A stretch of DNA of 64,000 nt from Rhabdophis nuchalis (GCA_039707465.1 CM077644.1:143128962-143192961); one strand, 5' to 3'; shown: positions 1-34,882, numbered from the stretch's first letter. Translations and numbers: made by a program. Notes: a model not told the origin generated them from the sequence alone.

Positions 1-1630
1 CCATGAGAATGTAACATCTGGACATGGTTTAAACTGATGCCATCTTCTTGTGTGGAAATGCCCATTCTCTCCTGTTAATATTCTTCCTGTGTGATTTTCC
101 AGTCTTAACGAAGTATTTATTTTGGTCAGAAAAATGGCAGGAAGCTAGAATGCCAAACTATATGCCAGGTGTGTTTTTAAAAGGAAGTTCTACACAATAT
201 CTGGAAAGTGAGAGACATTTTCAAACCTAAAGACGATGGGCTGGTATGTAATGGAAAATGATTCTAGCTTTTCAGAAACTCCTGGCCCTATCAATTCTCC
301 TTCCCCAATTTGCTCCTTATCCCTTTCTCCAGCTAGGAGAAAAAGGCTGCATTCACACAGCATGCTTACCTATAGTGTAGTTGGTTGGGATTTTGATCAG
401 TTGTGTGGATATAGCCAGTATGATTAGTTTATGTTTGAGTTAGTGATTGATGCAATAAATTATAATTGAGTTACCCATGCATATTATGTTTTATGTGAAA
501 TGTAAACATAGCCAAAGTGTCAATGTGCTCCTAGTGAGTGAGAAAATATCTAGTAGAAAGAGGGCTCAATTTAACTCACTTAATATGATAGACTATTCTA
601 AGCCTGAGTCCAAACAAGAGAATGGAGTGGCATTACTATTCATTAAGAGTTGATTAAAGATATGCTTGGATATAACTTATTTGCAACAGGATTGTAACCA
701 TTAAAATTAATGAGAGTGTAATATTCAGCAGTATAATACAATTATGTGTACCCACTATAGATGCAGTAGAGAAAGACATTGAGGAACTCTATGGCAAACT
801 GCTAGATATGCTAGAAGCAAATTTGAGAAAAGGTGGAATACCACTAATAAACAGAAACAGAAATGTGTACCAAATGAAAGAATCTGGAATCAGAGGAAGA
901 TCAACCAGAAGAACAATGCAAGGAACAAGCTAATAATGTTCGATGGAGAGAATTCTCTGTAATTGCTGGTATTAGTTTCAAACATATAAAACAAAGGTTT
1001 TGCATATGGATATCATTTCAGCAATAACACTGAAATCAAAGGAGGCCATAATAAGAAACAGAAAATGGTGAACTGCATGTCAATCTGCCACTACATGAAG
1101 ACATAAATTATTAGGATTAAATCTGTGGAAAATTAAAGAGGGTAGTATTCAAATAGGATATGACTACATAATGTAAAAGTTCAATGTAATGATCACACAC
1201 GTAGTATGTGATCAAGACAGTACACAAGTACAGATCAAGACAAAATAAGTAATGAAAGAGTTGTAGAGAAACAGAAAGATTAATCCTAAGGAAGAGCACA
1301 ATAACAAAGTTAGATAAAAATAAGGACGACTTAATAAAAATTAAAATAGTCTTGCTTTATACGGCTAATGTATGGCTATGGATACTAAAACGGTAAAAGG
1401 AAGTGTTAATTGATTAACAACAAATCCCACCTTCTCCCCCTCTCATATTCCTCCCCCATCTGTTTAGCTAGGTTGACTTTATAATATTTATAGTATTTCA
1501 TTTATAGCGATTTTGCCTGTCTCCTACCTTTCAGTGGGGCTCGGCTGTATATCCCCATGTGATTTGTTTATCTTGTTTTCTGGTCCATGACCGCAATAAA
1601 GTTTTATCTAATCTTTCATTTATAGTTTTA
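1..1630. other. Left edge, no gene recognised
   Basis: AT-rich sequence with only short chance reading frames and no exon I can support. Around 750-920 the + strand reads vaguely like the endonuclease part of an old RTE/L1-type LINE, but it is too decayed to call. In mammals the neighbour on this side of SMU1 is B4GALT1; none of its exons are visible here. Confidence 0.5.
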
Positions 1631-1966
1631 GGGGCGCAGTAAATCAGCGGTTAAAGATACTGAGCTTGTCAGCTAGAAAGTTGACAGTTAAGATAACTGA
1701 CCTGACTGCCACGCAATTGGGTAAGCTCTTGTTACTTATCCCAGCTCCTTCCCCCTTAGAACTTCAAAAGCATGCAAATGGAAGTAGATAAACAGGTATC
1801 ACTTCAGTGGGAAGGTAACAGCATTTTGTGCATCTCAGCATACAGTCCTGCTGGCCACATGACCATGTGTCTTCAGACAACACTGGTTCCCTTGGCCAAG
1901 AAACACAGATGAGCACTGCCCCCCTAAAGTCGGATATGACTGGATAGGGGAAATCTTTGCCTTTAT
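1631..1966 (+). mobile_element. Sauria-type SINE, full length
   Basis: A tRNA-derived SINE of the squamate Sauria family. It begins with the tRNA-like head ('ggggcgcagtaaatcagcgg'). The conserved body follows: 'aaaagcatgcaaatg', 'gggaaggtaacag', 'ctggccacatgaccatg' and 'gatgagcactgccccc'. It ends with the BovB-like tail 'gactggataggggaaatc'. The B box is decayed, so this is an old copy. Family assignment is from recall of the consensus. Confidence 0.85.
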
Positions 1967-2060
1967 TTATATACAATTATGAATTACATAGTTTATCTTT
2001 TAATACTGTAAGATGCCCAGATTAACATGTGGCAAGATGGGCAGCTAATAAATTTTACAG

Positions 2061-2120
2061 TGAATGAATGAATGAATGAAAAAGAAAGAAAGAAAGAAAG
2101 AAAGAAGGAAGGAAGGAAGG
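2061..2120 (+). repeat. (GAAT)n-(GAAA)n-(GAAG)n microsatellite
   Basis: About 60 bp of compound tetranucleotide repeat that passes from GAAT to AAAG and then to AAGG units. Confidence 0.95.
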
Positions 2121-3049
2121 ATTTCTTAGAATTATGGATTTTGAGATGTTTATTAAGAGCACTATGCAACAGAATAACTATCAATCCTGAGGAAATAAAG
2201 GCTGATGCTTGATGAAACAGAAACTCATTATTTAGAACTAGAAAATCTAGTTCTAAAAGGCAAGGCTGAAGAAAATAGAAGACAATGGATGGCATTGATG
2301 GATTAGATTAAATTAACTGGAAAGTCATTGGAAGTCTTAAGTAATGCTCAATCAGGTGGCAATTGTATACATACAATTAGTAGTTGACCTTCACCTGATA
2401 GCCCCCAACCATCCCAAACTACCATTTGCTAACTTAAAACTGTTCATTCCATGACTTAAAGAGATACTGCCATTTAATCTAATTTTCCCTATAAATTCTA
2501 TAATCCAACAGACATAGTATTACACTTAGCTCCTATTGAACATTAAGAAGATCAGGTTAACTCTTGATTTTATCTATAAGATGTTCATTAAGGAAATCCA
2601 GTGCATACTAGCACAACATTCAAGGATCTTCTGGATGAGATACCAACATTTTCAACAGTAATTTTTAGGTATGGCACTACGGGAAAAGATATGATGGTGA
2701 TGCAGTGGGTAGACTCAGAGACTAGGAACTATCACAGGAAATGCTGCATCAGGAATGTGACAGCAGCCTTTCCAATTCTGATTTCTGATGAAATACACTA
2801 AATCAGATCTTGTACAAGGTAATATCAAGTTGTGCTCAGTACAAACAATGGCTTCTCATTTTTATCATTCTTTCCTCATCCCCTCATGCATCATCCAATT
2901 TACAGGAGTGTCATCTGCAGGATGGCAAAGCTGGAAATGAATAGGTGATCTTGTCATACGCAGGTTTGCTTTGGCGGGTGTAGAAGTCTGAATGTACTAT
3001 TCACTTGACTCCTTTAAAGCAACTGCATTTTTGTGAGTGATCTTGCAGG

Positions 3050-3297
3050 TGCTCGCCTAGCAGTTCTAAAGCATGTAAAAATGCAAGTAGAAAAATAGAG
3101 GCCACCTTTGGTGGGAAGGTAACAGCCTTCTGTGCACCTTTGGCAGTTAGTCATGCTGGCCACATGACCATGGAGACGTCTTTGTTGTCTTTAGACAGCT
3201 CTGGCTTTTCGGCTTTGAAATGGCAATGAGCACCACCCCCTAGAGTCAGGAACGACTAGCACATATGTGCAAGGGGTACCTTTACTTTTACCTTTAA
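3050..3297 (+). mobile_element. Sauria-type SINE, 5' truncated
   Basis: This copy keeps the body and tail of the same SINE family as the copy at 1631: 'gcctagcagttctaaagcat', 'tgggaaggtaacagcc', 'gctggccacatgaccatgga' and 'aatgagcaccaccccctaga'. It ends with '(acctttactttt)accttta'. The tRNA-like head is missing or unrecognisable. Confidence 0.8.
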
Positions 3298-3394
3298 ATT
3301 CCCATTTAAAGTTGCCTAAATTGTTGGAGTGGCTATTCTCCACAGTACCTCCTGTTGCAAAAGATGCAGCATTTATACGAGACATCAAGATACA

Positions 3395-3780
3395 TGCAAA
3401 TGTACCATATATGGTGGACTTGTGCAGAAGCTAAAAGATACTGGACTAAAATTCACACAAGGCTGGAAAAAATGACAGAAAAACCTATAGACTTTAAACC
3501 AAGGATAATGGAAGGATACAGAATATAATATAAAAATGTACTACTATTGGATGGATTTAGGATGATGTAAATGCTATCATACAAAATAATTCAAAATTTA
3601 GAATGTCTCGCATAAAATGAAGTAATAATAGTTATAGTCAATTAAATGATTATACAAGCAACACATATATATATATATGATTGATAATATGAGATTTTAT
3701 ATAAATTGTGAGGACTATGGAGAGGATGCACAAAAGTTTTTTGTAACCAACAGACACACTGTATGTAACTGGAAGATGGT
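3395..3780 (+). mobile_element. L1 LINE 3' end (ORF2 C-terminus and 3' UTR)
   Basis: The + strand at about 3400-3540 reads in one frame as the end of an L1 ORF2 protein (pattern WWTCAEAKRYWTKIH, then EKMTEKPIDFKP). An AT-rich 3' tail with (TA)n follows. The fragment is 5' truncated and degenerate. The call rests on resemblance to squamate L1 C-termini. Confidence 0.55.
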
Positions 3781-3792
3781 TTTATGTTTGTT

Positions 3793-3930
3793 TGTGTTTG
3801 TTCTCAACCTTGTCCACTTGAAGATGTCTGGACTTCAACTCCCAGAATTCCCCAGCCAGCGAATGCTGGCTGGGGAATTCTGGGAGTTGAAGTCCAGGCA
3901 TCTTCAAGTGGACAAGGTTGAGAAACACTG
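3793..3930. mobile_element. Palindromic hAT MITE next to the SMU1 promoter
   Basis: An almost perfect inverted repeat of about 138 bp. The left arm (tgttctcaaccttgtccact...) pairs with the right arm (...gtggacaaggttgagaaacactg) around a short centre, 'cagccagcgaatgctggctg'. The right terminus matches the hAT-type end CAGTGTTTCTCAACC; the left terminus is slightly decayed. Related copies lie at 20602 and 35110. The copy ends about 190 bp before the SMU1 start codon and about 100 bp before an ETS site. Confidence 0.8.
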
Positions 3931-4116
3931 CTAAAGAAGAAGAAAAAAAAGGCGGTCAAAGGAGCCCGGAAATGAAAAGCCATCGAGTCTATCATGTGGT
4001 GCATCTATGGTACGGAAAGAGAGAAGTTGACCCGGAAGTGGACGAGCGGGGTGGGTGGGGGTGGAGCTGGTGTTGTGTTTCGGTGTCGAAGGTGGCGGGT
4101 CTGTACTTAGTTCAAG

Positions 4117-20911
<16,795 letters not shown>

Positions 20912-21179
20912 AACTGCATAAATTCCTTCAGCATATGGCTTCTGAATCCCTGGAAAGTGTGTACCATGTGCAGGGGATACGTTTCCAAAAAGATTTTTAA
21001 AAGGCTGGTTTTAATTTATACTAAATGTCATATTCAGCTGTCTCAAGAGGAACCTTTAGCTATATATAACGCTAGTTGTGTGTGCAAATTGAAAAATCAG
21101 TTCAATTTCTATAAATGTTCTTTTCATACGTTTCATTTCTGCTTCTTACGTGAATGGCATTCTACATATTTTTAGATTA

Positions 21180-21720
21180 AAATAAAATAAAATGAGATTA
21201 ACTCTTAGTTAAGGGAAAAATGAAGAGCAAATACATGCAGTTTTACCATTTAAAATGGAATGTTAAAATTCTGGCAGTATTTATGGAAATATAAAGCACA
21301 CATTTAAACATTGTCTGTTGAAAGTTATAATCTTGCAGATTATGTTACTTGGCTGAGTGAGACCTCTTGTTATTAAGGTAAATGTACCAAGTAATGCAAA
21401 TATGAGAGCCTGGGAGTTTCTGTTCTGGTTAAATGTTGATTTCCCTCTCCTATTTAGAATATATAAATTGTCTTGAATAGGATAAAAACTAATTGCTATT
21501 GTTTTGTAGACTTTTTGATGTTCTGAAATATACTGAATTTATGTTGTTACAAGCTTCATCTTATTTTCAGAAAATAAGAAATAATATTTTTTCCCTTGAA
21601 GAATTGTAATTTTGCTGTTCAAAATGGATATTTTGTTTCTAAATTTGTTCAGATTTTTTTTGTAGCTCCTTTTTTAAAAAAACACCTGCCTGTTCTACAA
21701 TAAAATATTTCTTTAAGAGG
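21180..21720 (+). terminator. SMU1 3' UTR with polyadenylation signals
   Basis: After the TAG at 20909-20911 an AT-rich 3' UTR runs to an AATAAA in 'ctacaataaaatatttc' (about 21700), the best signal. An earlier 'aataaaataaaatgag' (about 21180) is an alternative. Confidence 0.6.
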
Positions 21721-22199
21721 CATCTGGGTTAGAACTTTTCTAACTTTTCTTTTAAAATAGGGCGAAACTTGAGATTTATCATGTTTATAAAGAAAGTATG
21801 CTACTTTCTTGACTGGTGAAGAAATGGTTACTTATTGAGTTGCATCTGCAAATTAGTACTATTAAATATATATATATATATATATATCTTTCCTATAAAT
21901 ATTCATTGGCATGAAGAGGAAATCTCATCTTTTTTAGTATTCTAGAGTAGGCTATGGATACAGATTGACCCTGATGTCTAATTCCTTAACTATGACTATA
22001 CCCTAATCATTCTTTTTGCAAGCTATGGTAATTCATCCAGCCAATCAGGAGACAGGGAGGGAGAGCTCATGCTAAAGAAATAACTATAGTATGTGTTGTA
22101 CTTGGTGGCATGATCTAGGACAGCTTTCCCGGTGGCTGGGTGTTTAAGGAATGGTAACACTATGTGCCCCAGACCTTTCCTTTTTCATGTTCTAATCTA

Positions 22200-23145
22200 A
22201 TATTTAATTTAATTTAATTTATTCGAATTTATAACCCGCACCTTCTCCTAGAAAAGGACCCAGGGCGGCGCACAGGAAAATTTAAAAACCAATACAAATT
22301 TACAAAAATACCATTTTTAAAAACCTATTAAACCCATACCCTGTGCTAAAATAATGTAAAATCCCCCTAATTAAAAATATAGCTAATAACAGTCAGGAAC
22401 GGGAGGTTATGCTAGGCCGGCTTGTTGAAATAGGTGCGTTTTAAGACGCTGGCGGAAAAGGCGGAGGTCTAAGATGGTGCGTAGTTCGGGTGGCAGGTCG
22501 TTCCAGAGGGTAGGGCCCGCCACAGAGAAGGCCCTTCCCCTGGGTGTCACCAACCGGCATTGCCCGGCCGACGGCACCGAGAAGGCCCTCTCTGTGGGAG
22601 CGGATCGGTCGAAGGGATGTATGGGGCAGGAGACGGTCTCGCATATAGCTAGGCCCCGAGCCATGGAGCGCTTTGATGATGGTCAACACCTTGAAGCACA
22701 CCCGAAAGGCCACAGGTAGCCAGTGCAGCTCGCGCAGGAGAGGTGTTATATGGGAATGCCTTGAGGCTCCCATGATCACCCGCGCTGCTGCATTCTGGAC
22801 TAACTGTAACCCTCGAGTGCACCTCAAGGGGAGCCCCATGTAGAGTGTTACAGTAGTCAAGCTGGGACGTCACGAGTGCTTGAATGACTGTGCAATGGGG
22901 AGCCCGGTCCAGTAAGGGGCGCAATTGGCATATCAAGCGTACCTGATAAAACGCCCCCCTGGCCACGGCTGTCACATGATCCTCCATGGACAGCCGGGAG
23001 TCCAGCACACCCAAATTACACGCCCTCTCCACGGGGGCCAGTATTTCGCCCCCAATGGCCAGTGTTGGACTTACCTGGCTGAACCGGGGTGCCGGAAAAC
23101 AAAGCCACTCAGTCTTGGACGGGTTGAGCTTGAGTAATATCCTTT
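22200..23145 (-). mobile_element. CR1/L3-like LINE, 5' truncated
   Basis: The minus strand encodes the RT C-terminal region typical of this LINE (pattern LDYCNTLH.G.P L, then [47 protein letters not shown]). The 3' end signature at 22230-22275 is 'gggcggcgcac ... ggtcc'. Several frameshifts are present, for example around 22720-22850. The 3' terminus is AT-rich at about 22200. Confidence 0.85.
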
Positions 23146-23300
23146 ACAAAAGCTCAGTTTGGGGAAAAAATTCTGAGTTCAGGGAAGATTTATTATAGGA
23201 ATGACGAACGCTTGCTCCCATTTCCACTCTCCTCAAATACTGATCATTTCTTAACTGGAAAGATCCTCTATGATCCTTCCCTACCTAAAATGTGAATGTG

Positions 23301-24490
23301 TGTTTGTTGGTAAAGGTTCCCCTCACACATGTGCTAGGGCAGAGGTCCCCAACCTTTTTTTCACCAGGGACCGGTTTCATTTTAAAGAAAATTCTGCGGA
23401 CCGGCTGAGTGGCTCAGCAGTCATGTGACTGGGTGGGCGGGGCCAACTTGGAAAATGTGAAACTCACTTAATAATGATCTTGGTTAGCAACCAAACTTTT
23501 GGCCTCAACTGTGGTCATAAGTTCTTTCTTTCTCTCTCTCTCTCTTTCTCTTTGTCTCTGTCTCTCTTTCTTTCTCTCGCTATTTCTTTCTTTCTCTTTC
23601 CCTTTCTCTCGCTATTTTTCTTTCTCTCTCTTTCATCCGCCCATCTCTGTCACTCTGTGTGTGTGCGCGTGTCTGTCTGTCTTGCGTTCACTCAATCACT
23701 CATTCTGTGTCTCTGTCTATCTTTCTCTCCCTCCCTCCCTCTCTCTCTCTCTGTGTCTGTCGTCCCCCCCCCCCCAGCCTCCTCAACTCGCCTGCTGCGC
23801 TTGGTCGCTCGTTCAGGCTCCGTGGCTGCAGGGCTGGAGAGGAGAAGGGGGCAGCCCATTGGGCAGAGCGCGCAAGAGAACGCAGGAGGATGGTGGGGGC
23901 TCTTCCTCCACCCTCGTCGACAGAGGGACTCCTGTGCGCCGCCGGAGCAACCCTCCCGATGAGGGTGGAGGAAGAGCCCCCACCATCCTCCTGCGTTCTC
24001 CCGCGCGCTCTGCCCAATGGACTGCACCCTCCTCTCCAGCCAGTTCCTTCCCCCGCTGGCAGAGCCTCCGCAGCCCCTGGAAAAAAACGAGTGGCCGGCA
24101 TGCCAGCAGGGAAGGGAATCGGCGCCCAGGAGTCCCTCCGCCGACGAGGGAGGAGGAAGAGCCACACTCCAACGACGCGAACAGCCGCGCCTGCGTTCTC
24201 CCGCGCGCTCTGCTCAGGGGGCTGCTCCCTCCTCCTCCTCTCCAGCCCTTCGGCCCGGCTCCCACCCAGCCACGGACCGGCACCGGTCCGCGGCCCAGGG
24301 GTTGGGGACCCCTGTGCTAGGGGGCAGTGGTCATCTCTGTTTCAAAGCTGAAGAGCCAGCGTTGTTCGAAGACATCTCTATGGTGATATGGCCGACATGA
24401 CTAAACACCGAAGGCGCACATAACACTGTTACCTTCCCACCAAAGGTGGTTCCTAGTTTTTCTACTTGCATTTTTACATGCTTCCAAACT
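23301..24490 (-). mobile_element. Sauria-type SINE, split by a hAT insertion
   Basis: The minus-strand SINE tail lies at 23301-23339 ('ggtaaaggttcccctcac'). The body continues at 24315-24490 ('gtggtcatctctgtttcaaa', 'gttaccttcccaccaaaggt', 'cttgcatttttacatgcttc'). The 975-bp gap is the hAT element described separately; removing it and one target duplication restores SINE continuity. Confidence 0.85.
23340..24314. mobile_element. Non-autonomous hAT element, 975 bp, perfect 8-bp target duplication
   Basis: The terminal inverted repeats are cagaggtccccaacc and ggttggggacccctg. The target duplication tgctaggg is exact (23332-23339 and 24315-24322). The interior holds a CT-rich simple-sequence tract (23520-23775). 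It also holds a GC-rich part with large inverted repeats: about 23866-23922 pairs with about 23958-24015. No transposase is encoded; the long frames here are composition artefacts. The first 90 bases resemble hAT-Charlie/MER30-type termini. Confidence 0.93.
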
Positions 24491-24683
24491 AAACTTATTG
24501 TAACTGGCTTCAGTGGGATAAAGATGGATGCCAAAATGTATGAGCCTCAGGACCACCCCATTTAGCAACATGCCAAAGTAGACCAAGGGATTTGTTTTAG
24601 GACATTTTCTTAACAAATGTATATTTGGAGTGGATGGTTATATAGGCCAAAAAGGAAGAAGAGATGAAGCTGTTAGGATAGTT

Positions 24684-26187
24684 TTATTTCTCCCTACAGG
24701 TACAAACTGAGTGTAAAGTACAATAATCAAGCATTTTAAAGACACATAATTCCACTGTAACTCATCCTTATCACAAGGACTAAAATAATTCGCTGTACAA
24801 CTTAAATCCCTGCCAAGGATTTAAGCTAATGTTTTTTTGCTAATTTAAGATTTTAATGGTGAGATTTGTTTTAAAATTACATATGGAACTGAAATGCTAT
24901 TTTCTGCTATATTATTTGCCCATATACAGATATATACATATAGCACTTACATAAATTTAGGGCTTATCATAAATGACAATGTTAGCAACTTAGTTTTCAG
25001 AATTAGCAGTCTTAGGTATATTTAAAAGAGGTACTTGAATTCTCTAACCCTTCCCCCAGTCATAATGTAATGCCTAATTATTATTTTGGATGAATTATAC
25101 TAGGTTTACTTATATTGACATTTTGAAATAGCACTTACATAAATTTAGGGCTTATCATAAATGACAATGTTAGCAACTTAGTTTTCAGAATTAGCAGTCT
25201 TAGGTATATTTAAAAGAGGTACTTGAATTCTCTAACCCTTCCCCCAGTCATAATGTAATGCCTAATTATTATTTTGGATGAATTATACTAGGTTAACTTA
25301 TATTGACATTTTGAAATAGCCATTAAAAGGTAGTCTTTTTCAGAAACTACACACAAAAACCTTATGGACTGTGAACAGTTCATTAAGGAGTCGTTTAGTA
25401 TTAATGTTTTTTTTTTTTTTTTGCTAGTATTCATGCAGCATGGAATTTGAGTGACATGAAACTCAAAATGGATGTAGTTTTGTATGATTATTCTTAGGTA
25501 TATTATTTTTCAGTTACAGGATTAACTCTATAAAAATTATGTATTTGCTATTCAGAATCCTTTTTAAGATTTCAGCTTTTGTCCCATTTACACTTAGACC
25601 TTTGTTGAATTTTTTACTCCTACCCAAGAACCATGCCAGGATCCTGTCTAACATCAATGAGTTTTATATAGCATTCTAACTAAAGGTCAGTATAGAATGA
25701 AGGGTGTTCAACATTCCAAAATGGAAAATAAGTAGAGTCTCATACAGGTGCTGTGCAAAGTCTCAACCAGCCATAGCACATCCAAAACACATCAATGTAT
25801 CTAGATGAATACAAAAATTTAATTTCACATCTTTAACATGAATCATAAATACAGATGCATACATAAGAGGGAATATAATTTATAATACTAAACAGAAATC
25901 ACTGAATACTAAGCCAGTGCATTTGCACACAATACACTTATGATGCACAAAATAAAATAAGCCAGAGTAAAGTGGCTTCAGGTTTCCTTAGGAGGCCATA
26001 TAGAAATATGAACATTCCAACTTGATCCAAGTAGTTTTACCGATTTCAATTTGTTAACTTGATTTAAAAACAACTAAGTTTAAATAGTACAGAGACAATA
26101 GCAATTCTGAATATAGCAACTTCAGTCCTTCACTCATCCACAACTGACATACAGGACAAGCAGCACAAGTGTAACTGTGAGACCACT
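24684..26187 (-). terminator. DNAJA1 3' UTR
   Basis: After the stop codon (complement of 26188-26190) the 3' UTR extends about 1.5 kb to the first clear AATAAA on the minus strand (complement of 24684-24689). ATTAAA variants near 25818 and 24853 could give shorter ends. It contains a 188-bp tandem duplication. Confidence 0.55.
24941..25316. repeat. 188-bp tandem duplication, one mismatch
   Basis: 24941-25128 and 25129-25316 are adjacent direct copies. Both begin 'tagcacttacataaatttag' and end 'gacattttgaaa'. The only difference seen is t at 25107 against a at 25295. Confidence 0.97.
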
Positions 26188-32525
<6,338 letters not shown>

Positions 32526-32749
32526 CTACCTGCATGGGAACATGGAGAAGAAAATAACAGTAAGACGACAGGGCTTTTAAGGGAGTAAAAACAGCTGTTG
32601 AGACTCTCCCATACTTTCCTATTTCCCTTCCCTTCTACCCTCAACAGAAACAATCCTTCCCCATCTTTCATCCACTTCCCCGCACTGGCCTCCCACAGCC
32701 TAAATGGCTATACAAACTCGGTCACAAAAAGCACCTTTTCTTGTTCCTC

Positions 32750-33720
32750 CAGCTTGACTCGGCCACCTTCGCTTTAATTGCCTGAATAAGGCCCCGCTCC
32801 TTCAGTCGCACACCTGCCTGTTTCCGAGCGGATGAAGGTCACTCACCCGAAAAAGGGCTTATCGCCCCCCGCACCCCAAGCCCCCCCCCGGCCTTTTCCC
32901 CAACAGGACACCCAGAAAGGATGCTTCTTCATGGGCACCCTCCTCCTTCTCACGGACAACAGACACCAACCCCTCCTGCCCAGCTCCCAAAAGGCTCCTT
33001 TCTAGCAGGCTTCTTCCCAGTTTCCCTCACCGATCACCACCACCCCTTCCGTCCTCGTGCCTCCTTTACCCACCTCGTGTCGCGTCCCCCCCCCCCCACT
33101 TCACCTCAAGTACACGGTTTCGACTCGCGCACCGCATCCCCCCCCCCCACGCCTCGCCTTCCCAGGCGCGCGGACGAAGCTGCCCAGGCGGCCGTTACTC
33201 GCGCGACGGAGGGGAGAAGCGGGAGGGGGGTGCTCGGGGGGGGGGGAGAAAGGAAGGCGCGGCCAACAGCTTCCCTTTGTCTTCCACCCACCTCGCGCTT
33301 TCGGCCGAAAAAAAGGCAGCCTGACGTCTTCCCCGTAAGTCTACCCGCTCCTGCCGCCGAGGGCCACCTTCGCCTGCCTCTTTCTCTCCCACAACAGACA
33401 AAACGACCGCGACTTTTCTGGAAAGTTCCGAGCCGGTCTCAGGCTAGGCAGCATCCGGGGAGTTTTCTTTTTTTCAATGAAGCCCCACCCAATCCCGGAA
33501 ACACCGCCTTCTCTGCTGGTACCATCGATGGCAGGCATTCGTCGGCTTTCTAGAAGCGATGACGAAAAACAAGCCGCCTTCCAATCACTTGTCGAGGGAT
33601 TAGATCACCGCCGGGAACTACAACTCCCATCATAGCAAGATAGGCAACGTGCTCGGCCCTCCGCCATTTTTTCGATGAGGCTCAACAAGGGCAAACTACA
33701 AGGGCCAGAATGCAAAGCGG
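32750..33720. promoter_or_regulatory. CpG-rich DNAJA1/APTX divergent promoter region
   Basis: A GC- and CpG-rich interval between the divergent genes DNAJA1 (minus) and APTX (plus). A ZNF143-type motif (actacaactcccatcat, about 33615-33631) and a related 'aaactacaagggccagaatg' (about 33692) lie at its distal edge. A strong minus-strand donor (complement of 32848-32853, gtgagt) probably ends the non-coding first exon of DNAJA1. The long frames here on both strands are composition artefacts. Confidence 0.6.
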
Positions 33721-33884
33721 TAGGGGTGGCAGCATCCGACCTTTCGAAGACCTGTGCGGTTTTTGCGCAGCTACAGGGAATTTGAGGCCAGGATTAGGGC
33801 AATCCGAATCCTCGAGTGTGAGAAATGTGTTTAAAGCAAACGACCATATAGTATCCCACTCTTGAACTCTCCGTCGAAAAAGCT

Positions 33885-33960
33885 TATTTTATTTATTTAT
33901 TAAATTTATATTCTCCACTAATAAGGTGACTGAGTGGCTTACATATAGTGTAAATAAATA
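33885..33960 (-). mobile_element. L2/CR1-like tail fragment
   Basis: (TTTA)n followed by 'aaatttatattctccactaa' and 'ggtgactgagtggcttacata' matches the degenerate tail seen in L2/CR1-derived SINEs read in reverse. Confidence 0.4.
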
Positions 33961-34868
33961 AAAGCAAAGAAAAAATGTGCATGAAAAAAGAACCAATGGT
34001 TTTTTAAATAGGAAATATAAGTAAAATTACAAACCTTACTCTATGATTACAAAAATGCTCACTGTTTTCTACAATCCAGTTTTTTGTAATAATCAAAACC
34101 AGAAATCGAGTGCATTTTTTTTCTACTTGATGTAAAAAGTCTAAAGGATTTCCAGTCAACCATAAATAGAGATAGTTTTTTTCTGTAATAAAAGAAGTTA
34201 AATTAGGCATCTTTGTAAGTTCCATTATTTTCACCAACTACTACCATTGTGGGTAATGTTGAACATTTCTTCTTTTGATCTGATAATAGTCACACTGCAG
34301 TTATCATATATAAGAAGTTGCATGACTTTTCTTACCTGGCCCTTGGTCATCCAAAAATATATCTGGTTTCCGTTCTACTTTAAATCTTCTGGATTAATGT
34401 ATTTACATCCAAAAGTCATTAGGATTTGTTAAATATGTATTAATACCAACACGGGGGGATTCTCAAAGTAGCTTTACTTTTTCTGCTTTAATTTAACATC
34501 CAGACCGATAAAAAAGTTGGAGAATTGAAGAGCTCGCTAAATATTTGGTGAGATTTTGAATGCCCTTAATATCAATACTACCTGGCAATGAGTTTTATTT
34601 TAATGGTTTGGTAGAGCTTTTTTTATTGGTTAAATACATAAGATAAAATCCGAACAAGAATCCTTGTAAACATACATCTCAAGACCAAACGTGTTTCCCC
34701 CCCCCCCCCTCCCATCTTCACTGCGGGAAAGAAAGGTCGAGAAACTGGCTGGGTATTTACTTCCTTCCTCTTAGGGGGTGGGAATAAGGAGTCAGAAACT
34801 GGTATTTGATTGGGCTCGAAGCGGTCCAGAGGGACGCTATTGGCTAGGACATGTAGAAAGGTGCAGAG

Positions 34869-34882
34869 ATGGCAACGTGGAG
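34869..34882 (+). other. Candidate upstream coding exon of APTX
   Basis: ATGGCAACGTGGAG ends at a strong donor (gtgagtgg). Spliced to the acceptor before 36792 it would read MATWST in frame into the conserved MRVCWLV start of aprataxin. A CCAAT-type box (attgg, about 34840) lies just upstream. Human APTX is known to have isoforms with a short N-terminal extension. Not proven; the start at 36796 works on its own. Confidence 0.4.

Larger units (their letters stand above)
21725..24680. other. SMU1-DNAJA1 convergent intergenic region, repeat-filled
   Basis: No exon is recognised. Contents are an (AT)n tract at about 21867-21888, a minus-strand LINE fragment (22200-23145), and a minus-strand Sauria SINE (23301-24490) split by a hAT element. 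The rest is unique AT-rich sequence. Confidence 0.7.

Noticed and set aside
750..1320. Possible old RTE/L1 endonuclease relic
   Set aside because: Only a weak pattern around 'Y.PTIDAVEKDIEELYGKL' can be read; frame breaks and lack of further motifs prevent a call.
1631..1700. Possible tRNA gene
   Set aside because: The tRNA-like segment is the head of a SINE with decayed boxes and no complete cloverleaf; the same applies to the segments at 16683 and 61640.
23474..24400. Several 150-270-codon frames on both strands in the hAT element
   Set aside because: They arise from CT-rich simple repeats and GC-rich inverted repeats; no transposase motif is visible.
32921..33553. 210-codon plus-strand open frame in the CpG island
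   Set aside because: Low-complexity Pro/Arg/Ser content from GC-rich sequence antisense to the DNAJA1 5' region; open on both strands in several frames; no recognisable domain.
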